Assembly: GCA_023101885.1 (NCBI GenBank)
Contig: JALPQD010000406.1
Coordinates: forward strand, 868,001 to 932,000
DNA: 64,000 nucleotides
Reading direction: 5' to 3'
Origin: Typhlomys cinereus
Taxonomy: Eukaryota; Chordata; Mammalia; Rodentia; Platacanthomyidae
Shown piece by piece: positions 1 through 11,467 of the stretch (position 1 is the first letter of the stretch; each line of letters opens with the position of its first letter). The notes beneath the pieces are model-generated. The model ran no database searches. It had not been told where the DNA came from and saw nothing but the letters and a program-made list of their open reading frames with translations. The position numbers and the translations under genes were made by a program.

Positions 1-451
1 TGATTTGGTTCATTCTTATTACTGTAATCAAAAATATAATGAATATTTGCTTTTCTGTTAATCCTCAGAAACTGGTTTAATTTTCTCAAAGAAAATATTC
101 TACTCTATTGTAATTTATTTTTACCTTTTGAGTCCATCACAGTATATAGTCACATGATTATCAACTTTTCTTTACCAATACATCTTTATGTATCTCCACC
201 TTCTTTATTTTCTGTGATTACTTAACAATGTGTCAAAGGAACCTTGAAACCTTCACCATATTTATATAAACATATGATTATTTACATGACTTTTCAAATC
301 CAATAGCAAAATCGGTGTCATCTTTAGGAACCCTGGCCACAGCAATGAGTTCTACATGAACTTTAAGTGTATGGATGGAAATAAATAAACCTTACACATG
401 AACATCCTATACAGCATTTACAACTTCTCCCACTAATACAGGATTTTTTTA
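1..451. other. AT-rich unique non-coding DNA
   Basis: I see no coding potential, RNA gene or recognisable repeat in this AT-rich stretch. It ends at the target duplication of the first SINE. Confidence 0.5.
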
Positions 452-466
452 TATTTTTTTATTTTA

Positions 467-743
467 TTTTATTTTTTTAATTTTTTTATTATTATTTATT
501 CAATTGTACGTGTGTGTGTGTATGTATGTATGTGCCCGCGCATGTGTGTATGTGTGTGTGTAGAACCACCATGGACGCCTCCACCTCCTTCTGCCCCGGG
601 ATTCACAGGCTCCGCCCTACCGGGACCAGAAACGCAGGCCGCCCCCACTTCCACCTGGCGTCTATACGTGGGATCTGGGATCCGAACTCAGGACCTTCTG
701 CCTGCAAGGCGGAGGCTTAACCCCTGAGCCACCTCTCCAACCC
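467..743 (-). mobile_element. Young B2-superfamily SINE (subfamily A)
   Basis: This tRNA-derived SINE lies in reverse. Its head (A-box and B-box promoter) is at the right end and its A-rich tail and (TG)n tract at the left. The body is CpG-rich and carries the diagnostic block seen in all subfamily A copies (a 'tctatacgtgggatc' segment). A perfect 15-bp target duplication, TATTTTTTTATTTTA, flanks it at 452-466 and 744-758, fixing both ends. Such SINEs are copied by LINE-1 enzymes from an RNA polymerase III transcript. Short open frames across it are by-products of the repeat. Confidence 0.9.
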
Positions 744-984
744 TATTTTTTTATTTTAGTGTAGGGTATTTATTGTGATAAATTATAGCTCAAGGTTGTG
801 TTCGAGAGTCTTGATTTTAACTAGTCAAACACCACTCTGAAATCTCTGGAAAATATTCTCTACTGATCCCACATTTCATTGTTTGAAATGCCTACAGTAA
901 AGTGCAGGTCTTATTTTTTCAAAGATGTTACATATTAATTCAAGGAAACTTTATCTCAAATATCTTTTTCTTTTTTGTACTTTC

Positions 985-1350
985 ATGTATGAGTTGCATG
1001 TGTGGGGGGGAATGTAAGAACATGTGACGTGGATCTGTGTACATGTATTCCCAGGTGTATGAACAATTGTAATCAAGTATGTGTGCCTGTAGAACCTCAA
1101 GGGTAATATCTTGAATCATCTTCTATCAGTTTTCTACCTTATTGGTGCTAAACCGAGTCTTTAATTAAGCCCAGAGGATGACATTAGGATTAATCTGGGT
1201 AGTCAGCTTGCTCTGGGGATTCCCAGGTTCCAGGGCAGAATTAAAAGTGGATAATATATACATAGAACATTTTTACAAAGGATCTGGGGATCTGAACTTG
1301 AGTCCTTTTGCTTGTGCAGCAAGGCAAATAAACCATTGAGCCAGCTCTGT
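985..1350 (-). mobile_element. Decayed B3-like SINE
   Basis: The right end reads as a degenerate reversed tRNA-like SINE head ('ggatctgaacttgagtcc', 'aaaccattgagccagctct'). The middle ('cttgctctggggattcccag') resembles the internal part of rodent B3-type SINEs. It is much more diverged than the B2-type copies nearby, and its ends are approximate. It could instead be a B4 relic. Confidence 0.5.
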
Positions 1351-2029
1351 ATTTTATGCTATTGCACATAATCAGGACAGAAAAGTGACATATGTTCCCC
1401 TCATTCTTTAAAAAGTTGTCATTAAATAACTTTCCCCTAATTTTACATTCATTTCATGTGTCAATCTATAGCTTTTATATGCGCATACAAAATGTCAGAT
1501 TTTATTCTCTCAGGAGTATAACTCATCATTATTACTCCACATTCAATAATTCCTTACCTTACATCGTTGAAGAGACTAACAAATTATAAATTTGATCTAG
1601 GGAAAATATATTTGTACTGAACCAGAAATATTTTCCTTAAGATACTGATTCAAATTGAGAGGCAAAAATTCTGAACATTTGACACATTAACCAATATTCA
1701 GGGTTTGGTTCCTCTGTTTTGTAAAGAATACAATGAAAATAAGCCAGTATAATGGTTCAACTCATTTCATATCAAAACTTTTAATGTGCCTTTTTGGCCA
1801 TTAAACTTTAATGTCGTAGTGATGTCAAAAATTAGAATAGAAAATCTATTCAATTCATTAAAGTGGTTCCTTAGAATATTTCTGCTATATTTGATTTTTG
1901 TCCTTTTTTCTAGATGTATTTCATAATATTAGAAAATCAAAATGCCACAGCAAAGAGAAAGGCTATAGAAATTGACAAGATAGAAAAATGTGGAAATGAG
2001 AAAAGAATAGGAAAAAGTACCTTCTTCAA
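1351..2029. other. Unique AT-rich non-coding DNA
   Basis: I see no gene or recognisable repeat here. The longest frames are short and have no domain resemblance. Confidence 0.4.
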
Positions 2030-2046
2030 AGTTAGTGTTTTCTATT

Positions 2047-2305
2047 TTAAATATTTATTTATTTAGTGTATATCTGTGTAAATCAGAGGGAACTGTATGT
2101 GCCTATGGAGGCCCAAGGGCTGACCTCCAGAATCACCCTGGATCTCTTTGTTTTGGTCTGGAGTTTCCCAGGCTTTGGGCCTTTCAAGGCCCAAAGTATA
2201 GGCTGCTGCCATTTTCATACTGGCATTTTTACATGGGATCTGAGATCTGAACTCAGAACCTTTTGCTGTGAGACAGTGGCTTAATCCGAGCTGTCTCTCC
2301 AGCCC
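2047..2305 (-). mobile_element. Older B2-superfamily SINE (subfamily B)
   Basis: This is a reversed SINE of the older group. It has a shared head with subfamily A, but a body marked by 'catgggatctgagatctgaac', 'tttcccaggctttg' and 'atcaccctggat' segments. Near-identical 17-bp flanks (AGTTAGTGTTTTCTATT at 2,030-2,046, one mismatch at 2,306-2,322) are its target duplication. It lacks most of the CpGs of subfamily A, consistent with greater age. Confidence 0.85.
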
Positions 2306-2322
2306 AGTTGGTGTTTTCTATT

Positions 2323-2815
2323 GTGAAATGACTGTTCTTACCCTGGTTTGATGCAGCACTGCAGCATACAGTACAAATGGACTTCAGAATGTAGGACTTA
2401 ACTACAGGCCACTGGTCTGTTGTTCTTGTTTTGTTTTTTCAACTGAAAGCACTCGTTTTCAACTTCTCCCTTTCCACATCAGGGTCACTGTTGCCTGAAC
2501 TGAACAGAACTCTAAAATCCAGCCCACAGGCAGCTTCCTCTTTTTGAAGCTTCTTTGAGTTTCACTGAAAAAGAGGAAAGAAATTCGTGTATACTGAGGT
2601 TTCAACATGAATGATGAGAAGAAATGAAAAGAAATGGAAATCTTAAATGTTAAAGCTAAATTGCATTCTGACCTTGGAATTACTATAGAAGGTGTTTGAT
2701 TAAAATTAAAGAAAGAATACCCATATATGATTCTCTACCCTTCTACTACTAAAAGTTACAAATAAGCAAGAATTTCCATGAGATATTGTTTTACAATAAA
2801 AAAAAAATCAAAAGA
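2323..2815. other. Unique non-coding DNA
   Basis: I see no gene or recognisable repeat, except a short A-run just before the next SINE. Confidence 0.4.
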
Positions 2816-3068
2816 GGGCTAGAAAAGTGGCTCAGGGCTTATGACTTGGCCTTACAAATAGAAGGTCCTGACTTCAGATCCCAGGTTCCATGTAAAAATG
2901 CCAGGTGGAAACCAAAAAGGAAGGGAGAAGCTATCCAAGATGATTCCCAAATTCACCTTTGGTCCTCCAAAGGGATGCACATTGCCCTCTGATACACACA
3001 AATACACACACACACACACATACACACGTGAGTGAATGCACAAAAATAATTAAATTTTTAAATAAAAA
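2816..3068 (+). mobile_element. Older B2-superfamily SINE (subfamily B)
   Basis: Forward SINE beginning at 'gggctag', with A-box region 'tggctcagggcttatg', B-box region 'gacttcagatccc', the subfamily B body ('gatgattcccaaattcacc'), then a (CA)n tract and an A-rich tail. No clear target duplication is left. Confidence 0.8.
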
Positions 3069-3182
3069 ATGAATAGATTCTAAAATTGGAATGCGATTGA
3101 TGATTGCACATTTTCTAATACACACACATACAAAATTTCAAAAGGTAAATGTGAATACATATAAAATTTTTATGTTTGATCA

Positions 3183-3420
3183 TATATTGGATTTTTCTTT
3201 TTTTATTTATTTTTGCCCAATCATTCAAGATTAATAGGTGCCCCATTCACCTCCCTCCCTCCACCCCTCCCCAGTCCCCCTTGCACCCTTCTCCCCTTTT
3301 CCTCTTCCTTTCATCCCTCCACCCTTCTCTTTTCCCAGTGTCTCCCCCTTTCTCCCCTCCCATATTCTGGAGCATCCTATTGTCTGAATGTCAAACTTCC
3401 CTCTGAGTCCTCCATTTTAT
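3183..3420 (-). mobile_element. LINE-1 3' end fragment (reversed)
   Basis: Read in reverse, this matches the end of the local L1 3' UTR. It has the 'ggatgctcc' block, a purine-rich G-tract region (seen here as a long C/T-rich run at 3,250-3,360), and a terminal segment like 'taataggtgcc...caatcattc' before a T-rich run that is the poly(A) tail. It is severely 5'-truncated. Confidence 0.7.
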
Positions 3421-4469
3421 GAACTCTTATCATTCTAAAGCATAGTCTCGTGATTCAATAGATACTTCATCTCTTATGTTAAATCTTAGATTCTTATCTT
3501 TTATAGGTTAATTTAGGTTTCTGTGTCTACATCAAGTTAATGATAACAGCTGTCATAATATTCTTATTCTTGTGAGTACTTCCTCCACAACTGTACTCTC
3601 TGCATACCAGAAAGGAAATATTTTAAATCCATAGTCATCTCAAATTGTTAGGTGAAGTACCGGTAAGGAAGCATCCATGTTACTGCAGTTGTAATGTTAA
3701 CATTCTGTCTAGTGTAGTTTAGGACACAGGGTTGACATATAACTCTACTGTCTTGTTGTGAGAACTATATACTTAAGAAATGAAGCTGAAAACTTTCAGG
3801 TATATGTTACCAGGAGAGACCCTCAGCAAAGATTTACATGTCTAAATCTGTGGTAAAGGTCACGCATTGTATTGTATAATTGTCACATTGAAAAGTTCTT
3901 TGATAGCTTGAACTTTATAATATTCAAAAAAAAGTGCTGGGTTGCTAAGAAGAGTACATTTTCCAGGTTTCTGAGTCCACACTTGAGCTAAATAAAGTAT
4001 GAAAATTCTCTGGAGGGCAACTCAGGTTTCTCATGCCATAGACAACTCTGACTCAATGCTATAGTCTGAAAGTATTATAAGGCTGCACAGGAAACTGCAG
4101 AAGTTGCTTGGACAGGAAATGAATCCTCCTGAGTCTATGTCTACATGACATTCCCAATGCTTCAGAAGTGAGCATAAAATACAGTCCACGAGGTATTGCT
4201 TTTTTCTTGCAGAAATCTGGAAATTTAAATAAAGGAAAAAGAAAATGATCGTTCGTGATATTTTATCTCTTTCCTGATAAACTGCTATAAGTAGGTATTT
4301 ATAATAAACTATTTTGAAATGAATTGGTAATTTTCAAAATACAAATGTAAAGTCATTAGTTACTAGCAATTAACCATTAAGTCTTTGTCATATGTAAGAA
4401 TGTGGTTCTAAGCCTTTTTGAGAAAAAAAAATTATCTCCCTTTGAAATGATACTTTAAACTATCAAAGT
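3421..4469. other. Unique AT-rich non-coding DNA
   Basis: This stretch of about 1 kb shows no gene, RNA gene or repeat that I recognise. Confidence 0.4.
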
Positions 4470-4475
4470 ATTGAT

Positions 4476-4870
4476 TATAGGGTTCCTGCACCCACCCACA
4501 CGCACAGACACACAGACACACACACACACACACACTAGGGGACGACTCCAGTCCATAAGGACAGACAAAGGCAAGTTTGGCCGCCCGCTGCTCCGCCTCA
4601 ACTCTCCAGAGATTCAAACACGGGCAGGGAGTTTGTCAGAGCAAATCTCAATTTACTGGGGGTAACAACAGCTTATATAGACAAAGGACCACAGGGCGGG
4701 AAATGGGCAGCCAATTATGTCAAAGGTCAACACAGCATGCGAGCCTTACAGGTCAGACTCAACGTATCTCAGTAAGGAAGGCAGGTCAATTCCTGAAAGC
4801 CAATTAGGGGTCATACCCAGGACACTAGCTCTCAGCGCCATCTTTGGTCTCATGTTGGGCGGGCCCAACA
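4476..4870 (-). mobile_element. Solo LTR of an IAP-like (class II) endogenous retrovirus
   Basis: Read in reverse, the element starts TGTTGGGC, has an 'AAGATGGCGC' block near the start (a YY1-type site, as in IAP LTRs; 4,835-4,844 on the plus strand), a TATATAAGC promoter box (plus-strand 4,671-4,679) and an AGTAAA poly(A)-like signal (about 4,650). A perfect 6-bp duplication, ATTGAT, sits at 4,470-4,475 and 4,871-4,876; 6 bp is the class II size. The distal end contains a (TG)n tract. The last bases read TA where CA is expected. There is no internal viral sequence, so this is a recombined solo LTR. Confidence 0.75.
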
Positions 4871-4876
4871 ATTGAT

Positions 4877-7446
4877 GAGTTTCTTAATGCTGATTGAGTA
4901 TGTTTAAGTCTATTTTTACTTGTAATGTTTTTATTGGAACTAAAATGAAGGTATCTTTTAACTACTGAATTATTTCTTCTCATGTTGCAAGGAATCAAAA
5001 ACTAGAAAGCAAAAATTGACCACAACCAAAGGCTGGTAAAAACATAGGAAAATAGCTTAAAAATTTGCATCACATCTTATGAAGAGAATGACAAAACATT
5101 CATATATAATCCATATTTTCTCTCTGGCAAAGAAAATTTAATGTTTAATAAGCAGAAGAAAAAAGATTCCCTTCTTATTGTTACTATCATGTCCTTCTTT
5201 AACCAGACAGTAAAACAGGAAGTAGGGCAATGATATCTGACCTTCCCATGCTATTCACCATTGACTGTGAGGGATATCAAAGAATGGATCATGAGATGTG
5301 AAACTCCTTCACGAATCCCATGCTTGGAGCTGAGAGGAACTGATTCTAGCCAGAGAAGGAATTTTTCTCCCAAAAGACAGTGGACAGAACCACATCTGGA
5401 GTAGAACTGCTTAGTTATGCATGTCACTTCTGCTAAAACTTTTGAAAAAGATGCTACTGTACTCAACGAGCCTTTTCCCCATATGGCCATATTAAATAAA
5501 TTTCCTTTCTTTGCGTCTCACTGCCAGTTTGAATTATCATAATTTAATGAGGTTGTATGGCCAAATCAGACATTAACCTGACTTCAGTGGTCCAGTAACA
5601 CTTTTGACTAGTTCTCATAAAGCACAAAATGAACTTAGGCATTCTTTTGAAAGCTGACTTGAAACCAACTCAGAGCAATTAATTCTTATACTGCTTAGCG
5701 ACTAAGCTTTTGGGAAACTCCCAATCTTGGTCAAAGAATGATTCTGACAGATACAATGAATTACCCAACCTTAGAACTGCAGTTATCCACAAAGAGGAGA
5801 AAGGTCTATCAAAGCAGGAAAGGGCACTGGTGTTCAAAATGATATAAAGAGTACGAAGAGTACTTTTCATACATTTGATGCATTAGAAGGAGTTACCCCA
5901 GAACATGTACTTTAAAAATAAATTTCCAGATATCTTTCATAAATTTGAAAACACTTCATTTATTCACTAGGTCTATTCACTAGGTCACTATAAGACTTGA
6001 AGGATAATTGCACAACAGAGTTAAAGGAGGCCTTTCTAGACACATTTAGCAAATTCATTGCTTTCATATTCTTTTCAAATAAAATAATATCAGCATCCAA
6101 TAGTTGCATGTTCCTTGGGGAAAGGGGTAGGGAATTTAGAAAAGATCATTTCTGATATATATCTGGCATCTAGAATCACACTACTGTCAACATTTATTAC
6201 AGTGATGAAAATTCTATCAAAGAACACTTGCAATTGATTGCAAACTCATTTTTTTTTAAGAAAGGAGAATCTCTTTCTCACTTCATCTCAAAGCAAAATC
6301 CTGAATATTTGGCCCTCCTATCTTGCAACAATCAAAGCCCTGGATAGACTGTATATTGATGACTTATTGAAGCCCAGAAAAGTACTGAGATAACAAAGAA
6401 AGCTTGTCAAAATTTATGATAAAGTCAGGAGGTGAAGTAGCCTACAAGACTCACTGAGTGAAAATTAGAAAACTAGAAAAAAGTCTTAGTGAAACATTTT
6501 CTTAAATTCATCAGGCCACCAAAAGTGGGTTGTTGTGAGAATAGAAAGTTTCCAAGATTCTTATGCAAAAATGGGGCTCCCATCTGCTTCCAAGCTTCCA
6601 GTGCCTGTAATCTCACAATTTCCTTAACTGTACAATAAATGAAGTATTCTGAAATAATAGTTTTTCCTCTTTGTGTAGGTAGGCCTGGAAAAACATGAGT
6701 CCTAAGGAGAAAAAAAAAACACGAAACAAATTTATATATATATATAAAAAAAAACCTTAAGGGAGAAGCTGAAAGGGTATCCTAAGACCCAGGCTGCTGG
6801 GAGCCATATGGAGCTGGAGGAGCAAACGGACTCCTTCTTTTATCTCAAAAAAAATGCCTTAGTGTGGATAAGAGAGGGAAATAAAAATGGAAGACTCTTG
6901 CTCATAGTCATTCCTGCTGGAAGAGGAAATGATGAAAATTAAAATTTATCTTTGATGAGGGAACATTATCACCTACTACAGAAAGCTTCCAATGGATAGA
7001 AAACAATGAGAATCCTGGAAATTATACACCATATCATCCAGGTTCAAAATCTAAGGATTCAGTTTTGCTTAGACTGCCTATATGCTGATCTGACAAGAGA
7101 GTACACTTCCCCCTAACTGCTATGCTAGAAATGATAATTTAATAATGACAGTCAAATTCAGAAGAGAGCACAACTAAGTGCCCTCTTGTGTACATGTGTA
7201 TCACCCATGTGCAAAACACAGACACATAGATGCAAAAAAAAATCTAGTGGTTTAGTTTACAGTTCTGTGCCAATGTCAATAATGTAGTTTTAATAAACAC
7301 ATCGTGATTATACAAGGTATTTAACTTCAGGGGAACGTGAAATGCATGATAAAGAAACTTTTGTTTGATGGAAAATTTAAAGAGAGGCAATTGTGCAACC
7401 CTGTTACTAGCAAACCTAATGGAATCTTGTAGAATTGACTTCTGGC
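4877..7446. other. Unique non-coding DNA
   Basis: This 2.6-kb block holds no recognisable gene or repeat. Around 6,705-6,760 there is a small A-rich and TA-rich patch. The part near 5,190-5,520 has a faint LTR flavour ('aaataaatttcctttctttg') that I cannot assign. Confidence 0.4.
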
Positions 7447-7467
7447 TTCTCTCTCTTTCTCTTTCTC

Positions 7468-7513
<46 letters not shown>
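7447..7513. repeat. (CT)n pyrimidine microsatellite
   Basis: Near-pure CT dinucleotides with a few TTT interruptions. The long glutamate/arginine or leucine/serine frames across it are artefacts of the repeat. Confidence 0.95.
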
Positions 7514-7516
<3 letters not shown>

Positions 7517-7947
7517 GTGGCTTAGAACCACAACTGAGAGGATTTTGATTGCTATTGGGTGTCTTTTTGTTCTCCCCTGTATGAATCCTTGTTTTAAAAA
7601 TGTATCAGTGTGATGAATAAGAAAAAACAAAGAGTTCATAAGTTCAATTAATTATGAGCAGTATCGCTATTTCTCATCTCTTATTCATCTGTATTGCTGA
7701 ATATGAGCTGAACATGATGTACTCTTACCAAGAACATGTTTCTTTTCCACTCAAATGTATTTTTACAATTTGACATTTCTCTTTCCTTGCTACTCTTCTC
7801 TTCTTGTCATATTTTCAATATTGCATGCCTTCTTTCCCCAGCCTTTACAGGAGTGCTATTTCAAGGAACAGTTATTCCAAGAAGTAACAGAGTGAGTTCT
7901 CCTGAACTGCAGTGCACACTACCAGAACACCCAACCGGATTGTATGC

Positions 7948-7948
<1 letters not shown>
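7514..7948. other. Unique non-coding DNA
   Basis: I recognise no gene. A 'tttctttccccag' string near 7,827-7,840 looks like a splice acceptor, but no coherent exon follows it. Confidence 0.4.
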
Positions 7949-7989
<41 letters not shown>

Positions 7990-8010
7990 CGTTGTTGTTG
8001 TTGTTGTTTT
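7949..8010. repeat. (TG)n then (TTG)n microsatellite
   Basis: A run of about 20 TG units is followed by GTT triplets. It is not attached to a recognisable SINE body, unlike most TG tracts in this window. Confidence 0.9.
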
Positions 8011-8930
8011 TGTTTTAAACTGCTTTACTCTAAATCTCAGGCCTTGATAAGACTTAAAAATCCATGTCCATTTTTACCATGAACATTTGTGTTCTCATAC
8101 TCTACATTAACATAACTTCTAACTGACAAATTGAAGAAAACATGAAAATAATCAAGTCAAATGTGTGACTAACTGAAAAACACAATGCAGATATAGCCAT
8201 AAACCACATCAACTGGAATCTATTGATATCAAATAGATGTAAACCTAGATTTTATTATTGATCAAAAGATAGACACAAAGCCCAAATTTTTCAGTTTCGT
8301 ATTTATTTTTATCATAGAGCTATTTTGTAGATATTTGCATGGAGGAAGGTATGGTGCCACTGATCAGCTGCATTAACATATTCTTGGAGGTTTTAGATAT
8401 TACATAAAGTGGTTCCTCACAAAAACGCTTAGGGATATTATGATTACAATGCATGATCATAAAATAAAATCACTTATAACATTAAACATTTTTACATTGG
8501 GGGAAATATGTTGTCATACTTTGTCCATTAGGAATTGAATGTTTTTGATTTATGAATGTTTGAAGCACCAATAATGGATAGGTGGACCACTGATGCATCA
8601 GAGATTAGCTGAATAGCAGAATTAAACTTAAAATAGGTAGATCATTAAGGAGAATTTTTTTAGGTATAGTTTGTCCCTGATAGGTATGTGTGTCCTTTTA
8701 GATACAAAAGATAATTAATTTGAAACCTATCACTGTTTTCTGGAGTCAAAAATACCTTATTAAAGAATTAAGTACCAAGTGCCTTTCCTCTGCTGTATCA
8801 GTAAGTGCAGAAAAAAACAGAGAGCATCATCAGAAAACAGAACTGCCCATGGAGATGAGAAAGGCATCTATGTTTTCAGTATCATATCTGTAACAGTTGA
8901 GGTCAGACAATGCTCCAATTCTTTTTTTTA
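8011..8930. other. Unique AT-rich non-coding DNA
   Basis: No gene or recognisable repeat is seen. Confidence 0.4.
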
Positions 8931-9585
8931 ATTAATATTTATTTTTCTCAATTACATACATAATGGCTAGTCATCCCTTCCTTCCCTCTCTCTTTCTTTC
9001 TTACCTTCCTTCCCTTCACCAACCCATCCCTCTCCCACTCACGCTCCTGTCTGCTTATGTGCACTATAGATAGGGCTCCCTTTGGTTTGTCTATATTAAT
9101 ATGAACTCAGGTCACTGTGGCAGATTACATGGTCCTGCCTTGGGTAGACCCACTGATAGGGGTACTCTTCTTCACTTGTCTAGGCCCAGCCCCTAAGGTT
9201 CCACCTACATGTAATTATTTCTCCTGAGTTCATTGCTAGTGTATGTGGGAATGTTGATTTGTCAGTCATAGTACAGATCTGGTGAGGATAAGACTTTTTA
9301 TGCTCTCCCTTACAAGCAGAGCCTAACATTAAACGTTCACTTTAATGTAATCAAACAAAAACTCTTACAATACCCACAAACAACAGTAAAGATCTCAAAC
9401 ACCCAAACAAAACTCAGTTTATTGGAATTGAAAAGCAGACAAAAACTCAACCAGAGCACAGAGTACTGGCAACCTTAAACCCCACTCAGTGGGAATCAGC
9501 CAATCTCCCCATCCTAAGACTTTGGGAATCTTGCAGAACTGGACTAGTAAGATTGCATGAGCCTACTGGTGGGAAGTCATTCCAC
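8931..9585 (-). mobile_element. Old LINE-1 3' UTR, probably 5'-inverted
   Basis: The left part (to about 9,330), read in reverse, aligns in order with the old L1 3' UTR at 13,819-14,465. Shared blocks are the terminal T-rich/A-rich tail, the pyrimidine tract, 'tccctttggtttgtct' and 'cttgggtagaccca'. The right part (about 9,480-9,577) matches an upstream part of the same 3' UTR in the opposite orientation ('caatctccccatcctaag', 'agtaagattgcatgagcct'). This order fits one L1 on the minus strand with its 5' portion inverted. Decay is heavy, no clear target duplication is visible, and boundaries are approximate. Confidence 0.5.
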
Positions 9586-9651
9586 TAAAGATAAGTCTGC
9601 TGTGTGCAGAATGATCTAAATATTTAAGGTGTATTCTTTAATTTACCTTTT

Positions 9652-9671
9652 TTTTTTGAAACCATGTGTGT

Positions 9672-9717
<46 letters not shown>

Positions 9718-9944
9718 CAGAGGGCACTGTGTGCCCCTGTGAAGAACCAAGTGTAAGTTCAAAAATCATCCTGGATTGATCCTGCCCATTTTTGCTTCAC
9801 TCTGGGATTTCCCAGGCTTTGCCTACCTGGGCCTAGTACAAGCTGCTACCATTACTGGCATTTTTATGTAGGAGCTGGAATCTGAACTCAGGACCTTCTG
9901 CTTGTGAGGCAGAGTTTTAATCCCTGAACCAATCCTCCAGCCCC
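9652..9944 (-). mobile_element. Older B2-superfamily SINE with long (TG)n
   Basis: Reversed subfamily B SINE: T-rich tail, (TG)n of about 20 units (9,675-9,715), 'tatcagagggcactgtgtgc', body, and head ending 'cctccagcccc'. Flanks AATTTACCTTTT (9,640) and AATTTATCCTTTT (9,946) look like a slightly decayed target duplication. Confidence 0.85.
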
Positions 9945-9959
9945 AAATTTATCCTTTTC

Positions 9960-11320
9960 AACAATGATAAGGCAGGCAAACTATGTCTTCAAGTCCTAGA
10001 TTCAAAATAAAGAAAAAGAAAAGGTAATATTTTATGCAGTTCACAGTAGAACCAGATTTTGAACTCAGTCTGACTTCTATATTCTTTCAATTAATATATC
10101 TGTCTTATATTGATTAATTTCAGAGATGTTTCAATTTTTGTTTTACTGATTTTCTAATAAAATATTTAACTCAATATTACTCTCCATAGTCATTTCTATT
10201 TGATTTTTTGAATAATTTTTACAGATATTCTTCTATACTGTAAAAATTGTATGTATGCATTCATATTCATCAACACATGTATATCTACACACATATGCAT
10301 ATTACTAAATGTGCTCATATAGACATAAACAGAGTTGTCCAGCTAGTTCAATTCCTTTACTAATGAAACATGATAGCTATAAATCTCTCTTCTTATGGAT
10401 CAATCTGTATAACACTTTATCATGAAAGGTACAAAGGACAGTTGTTGGTTGAGGGATTGGGAGAAAGAAAAGAGGCCAATTGATTGCTTTGATGAACTCA
10501 CCTGGGCTTAGAAAGGTAAAATGAAGAAAGATCATGAAGTTGAGCTTATCACAGTGAGCCCTCATTGACCTTTGGTGAGTTCTGTAAATTGTTCTTATAT
10601 ATTTTCAAAGAATGGAGTGTAAAGGGTTGAAACAGATTTCCTTTGAAAATCAAAGAAGTGCAAGCTTTGAAATGAAACTTCAATTTTAGCTACTGGGTAA
10701 AGCTATCAAACCAGTGCAGAACTCTGTCCCTAATGTGTCTTATGGAAAATGTCACCACACCTGGTTATAATTGTATATCACCCATTTCATCAAACTACAG
10801 AACTTAGCAGAAACAGTACCAGGAAGGTGGATGTGGAAGAAAGACTGAGTCAGGCTGGGCACAAAGCAGTATCTCAAGTTGGCTTAGGAGGCAGCTGTAG
10901 AATTCTACAGAAAGGAATGCCTGTAATGATGTCAAAAATGGGGCAACTATTGCACAGAGAAAACTGAATGATAAGCCAGAGCTGCCCCATCAGTACAGCT
11001 CGACTCAGGGCATTGCATCTCTGGTGCTTGGCCTGCATATTTGCTGTTTCCATCTCAGTATTTGGCCTTGTATGTATCTTCAGAGAATTTGAGAAAGCAG
11101 TGTACTTTCTCAATCACTTTTGAAGAATGTAAAGGTGTCTTCCAAAGTCTGCAGTGCTTTGTGGATGATGCTTCATGTTTTATGAGTGTTTTGGTTGAGT
11201 AACTGTCTCATCACTTCTAAATGCATTATAATATCTGAAAAATGAATTACGTACTCTCTTTTTCTCTGAATTTCAATTGTGTTATTGCAAAAAAACATAA
11301 ATCTTAAGTATTTTGGAAAA
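9960..11320. other. Unique non-coding DNA
   Basis: I see no gene or recognisable repeat in this 1.4-kb stretch. Confidence 0.4.
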
Positions 11321-11467
11321 AGAGCGGGACTGTGAGCCAGGAACCCTGGTTGTGCCACTGTGCTCCTGGGCATTTCGCTCATTCTTTCTTAGATTCAGTT
11401 CTCTCATCTGTTAAATGAGCAGGTTGTGCCAGATGCTCTCTAAGGCCTATTCCACATTCATAAATGT
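11321..11467 (+). mobile_element. MIR SINE relic
   Basis: The order 'gggactgtgagccagga', 'gtgccactgtgctcctgggc', 'cagttctctcatctgttaaa', 'tgccagatgctctctaagg' matches the layout of the mammal-wide MIR core and downstream region (the 'cctcatctgtaaaatg' and 'gatgatctctaaggtcc' blocks). This is a long-dead, tRNA-derived element of early mammalian age. Confidence 0.65.

Noticed and set aside
4871..5520. Internal retroviral sequence next to the IAP-like LTR
   Set aside because: The 6-bp duplication closes immediately at 4,876 and no viral domain is readable beyond it, so this is a solo LTR.
7244..7639. 131-residue frame with an Arg-Glu run
   Set aside because: Generated by a (CT)n microsatellite; the flanks show no protein similarity.
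7820..7960. Splice-acceptor-like pyrimidine tract followed by a short open frame
   Set aside because: No donor site, no conserved protein, and the frame runs straight into a (TG)n tract.
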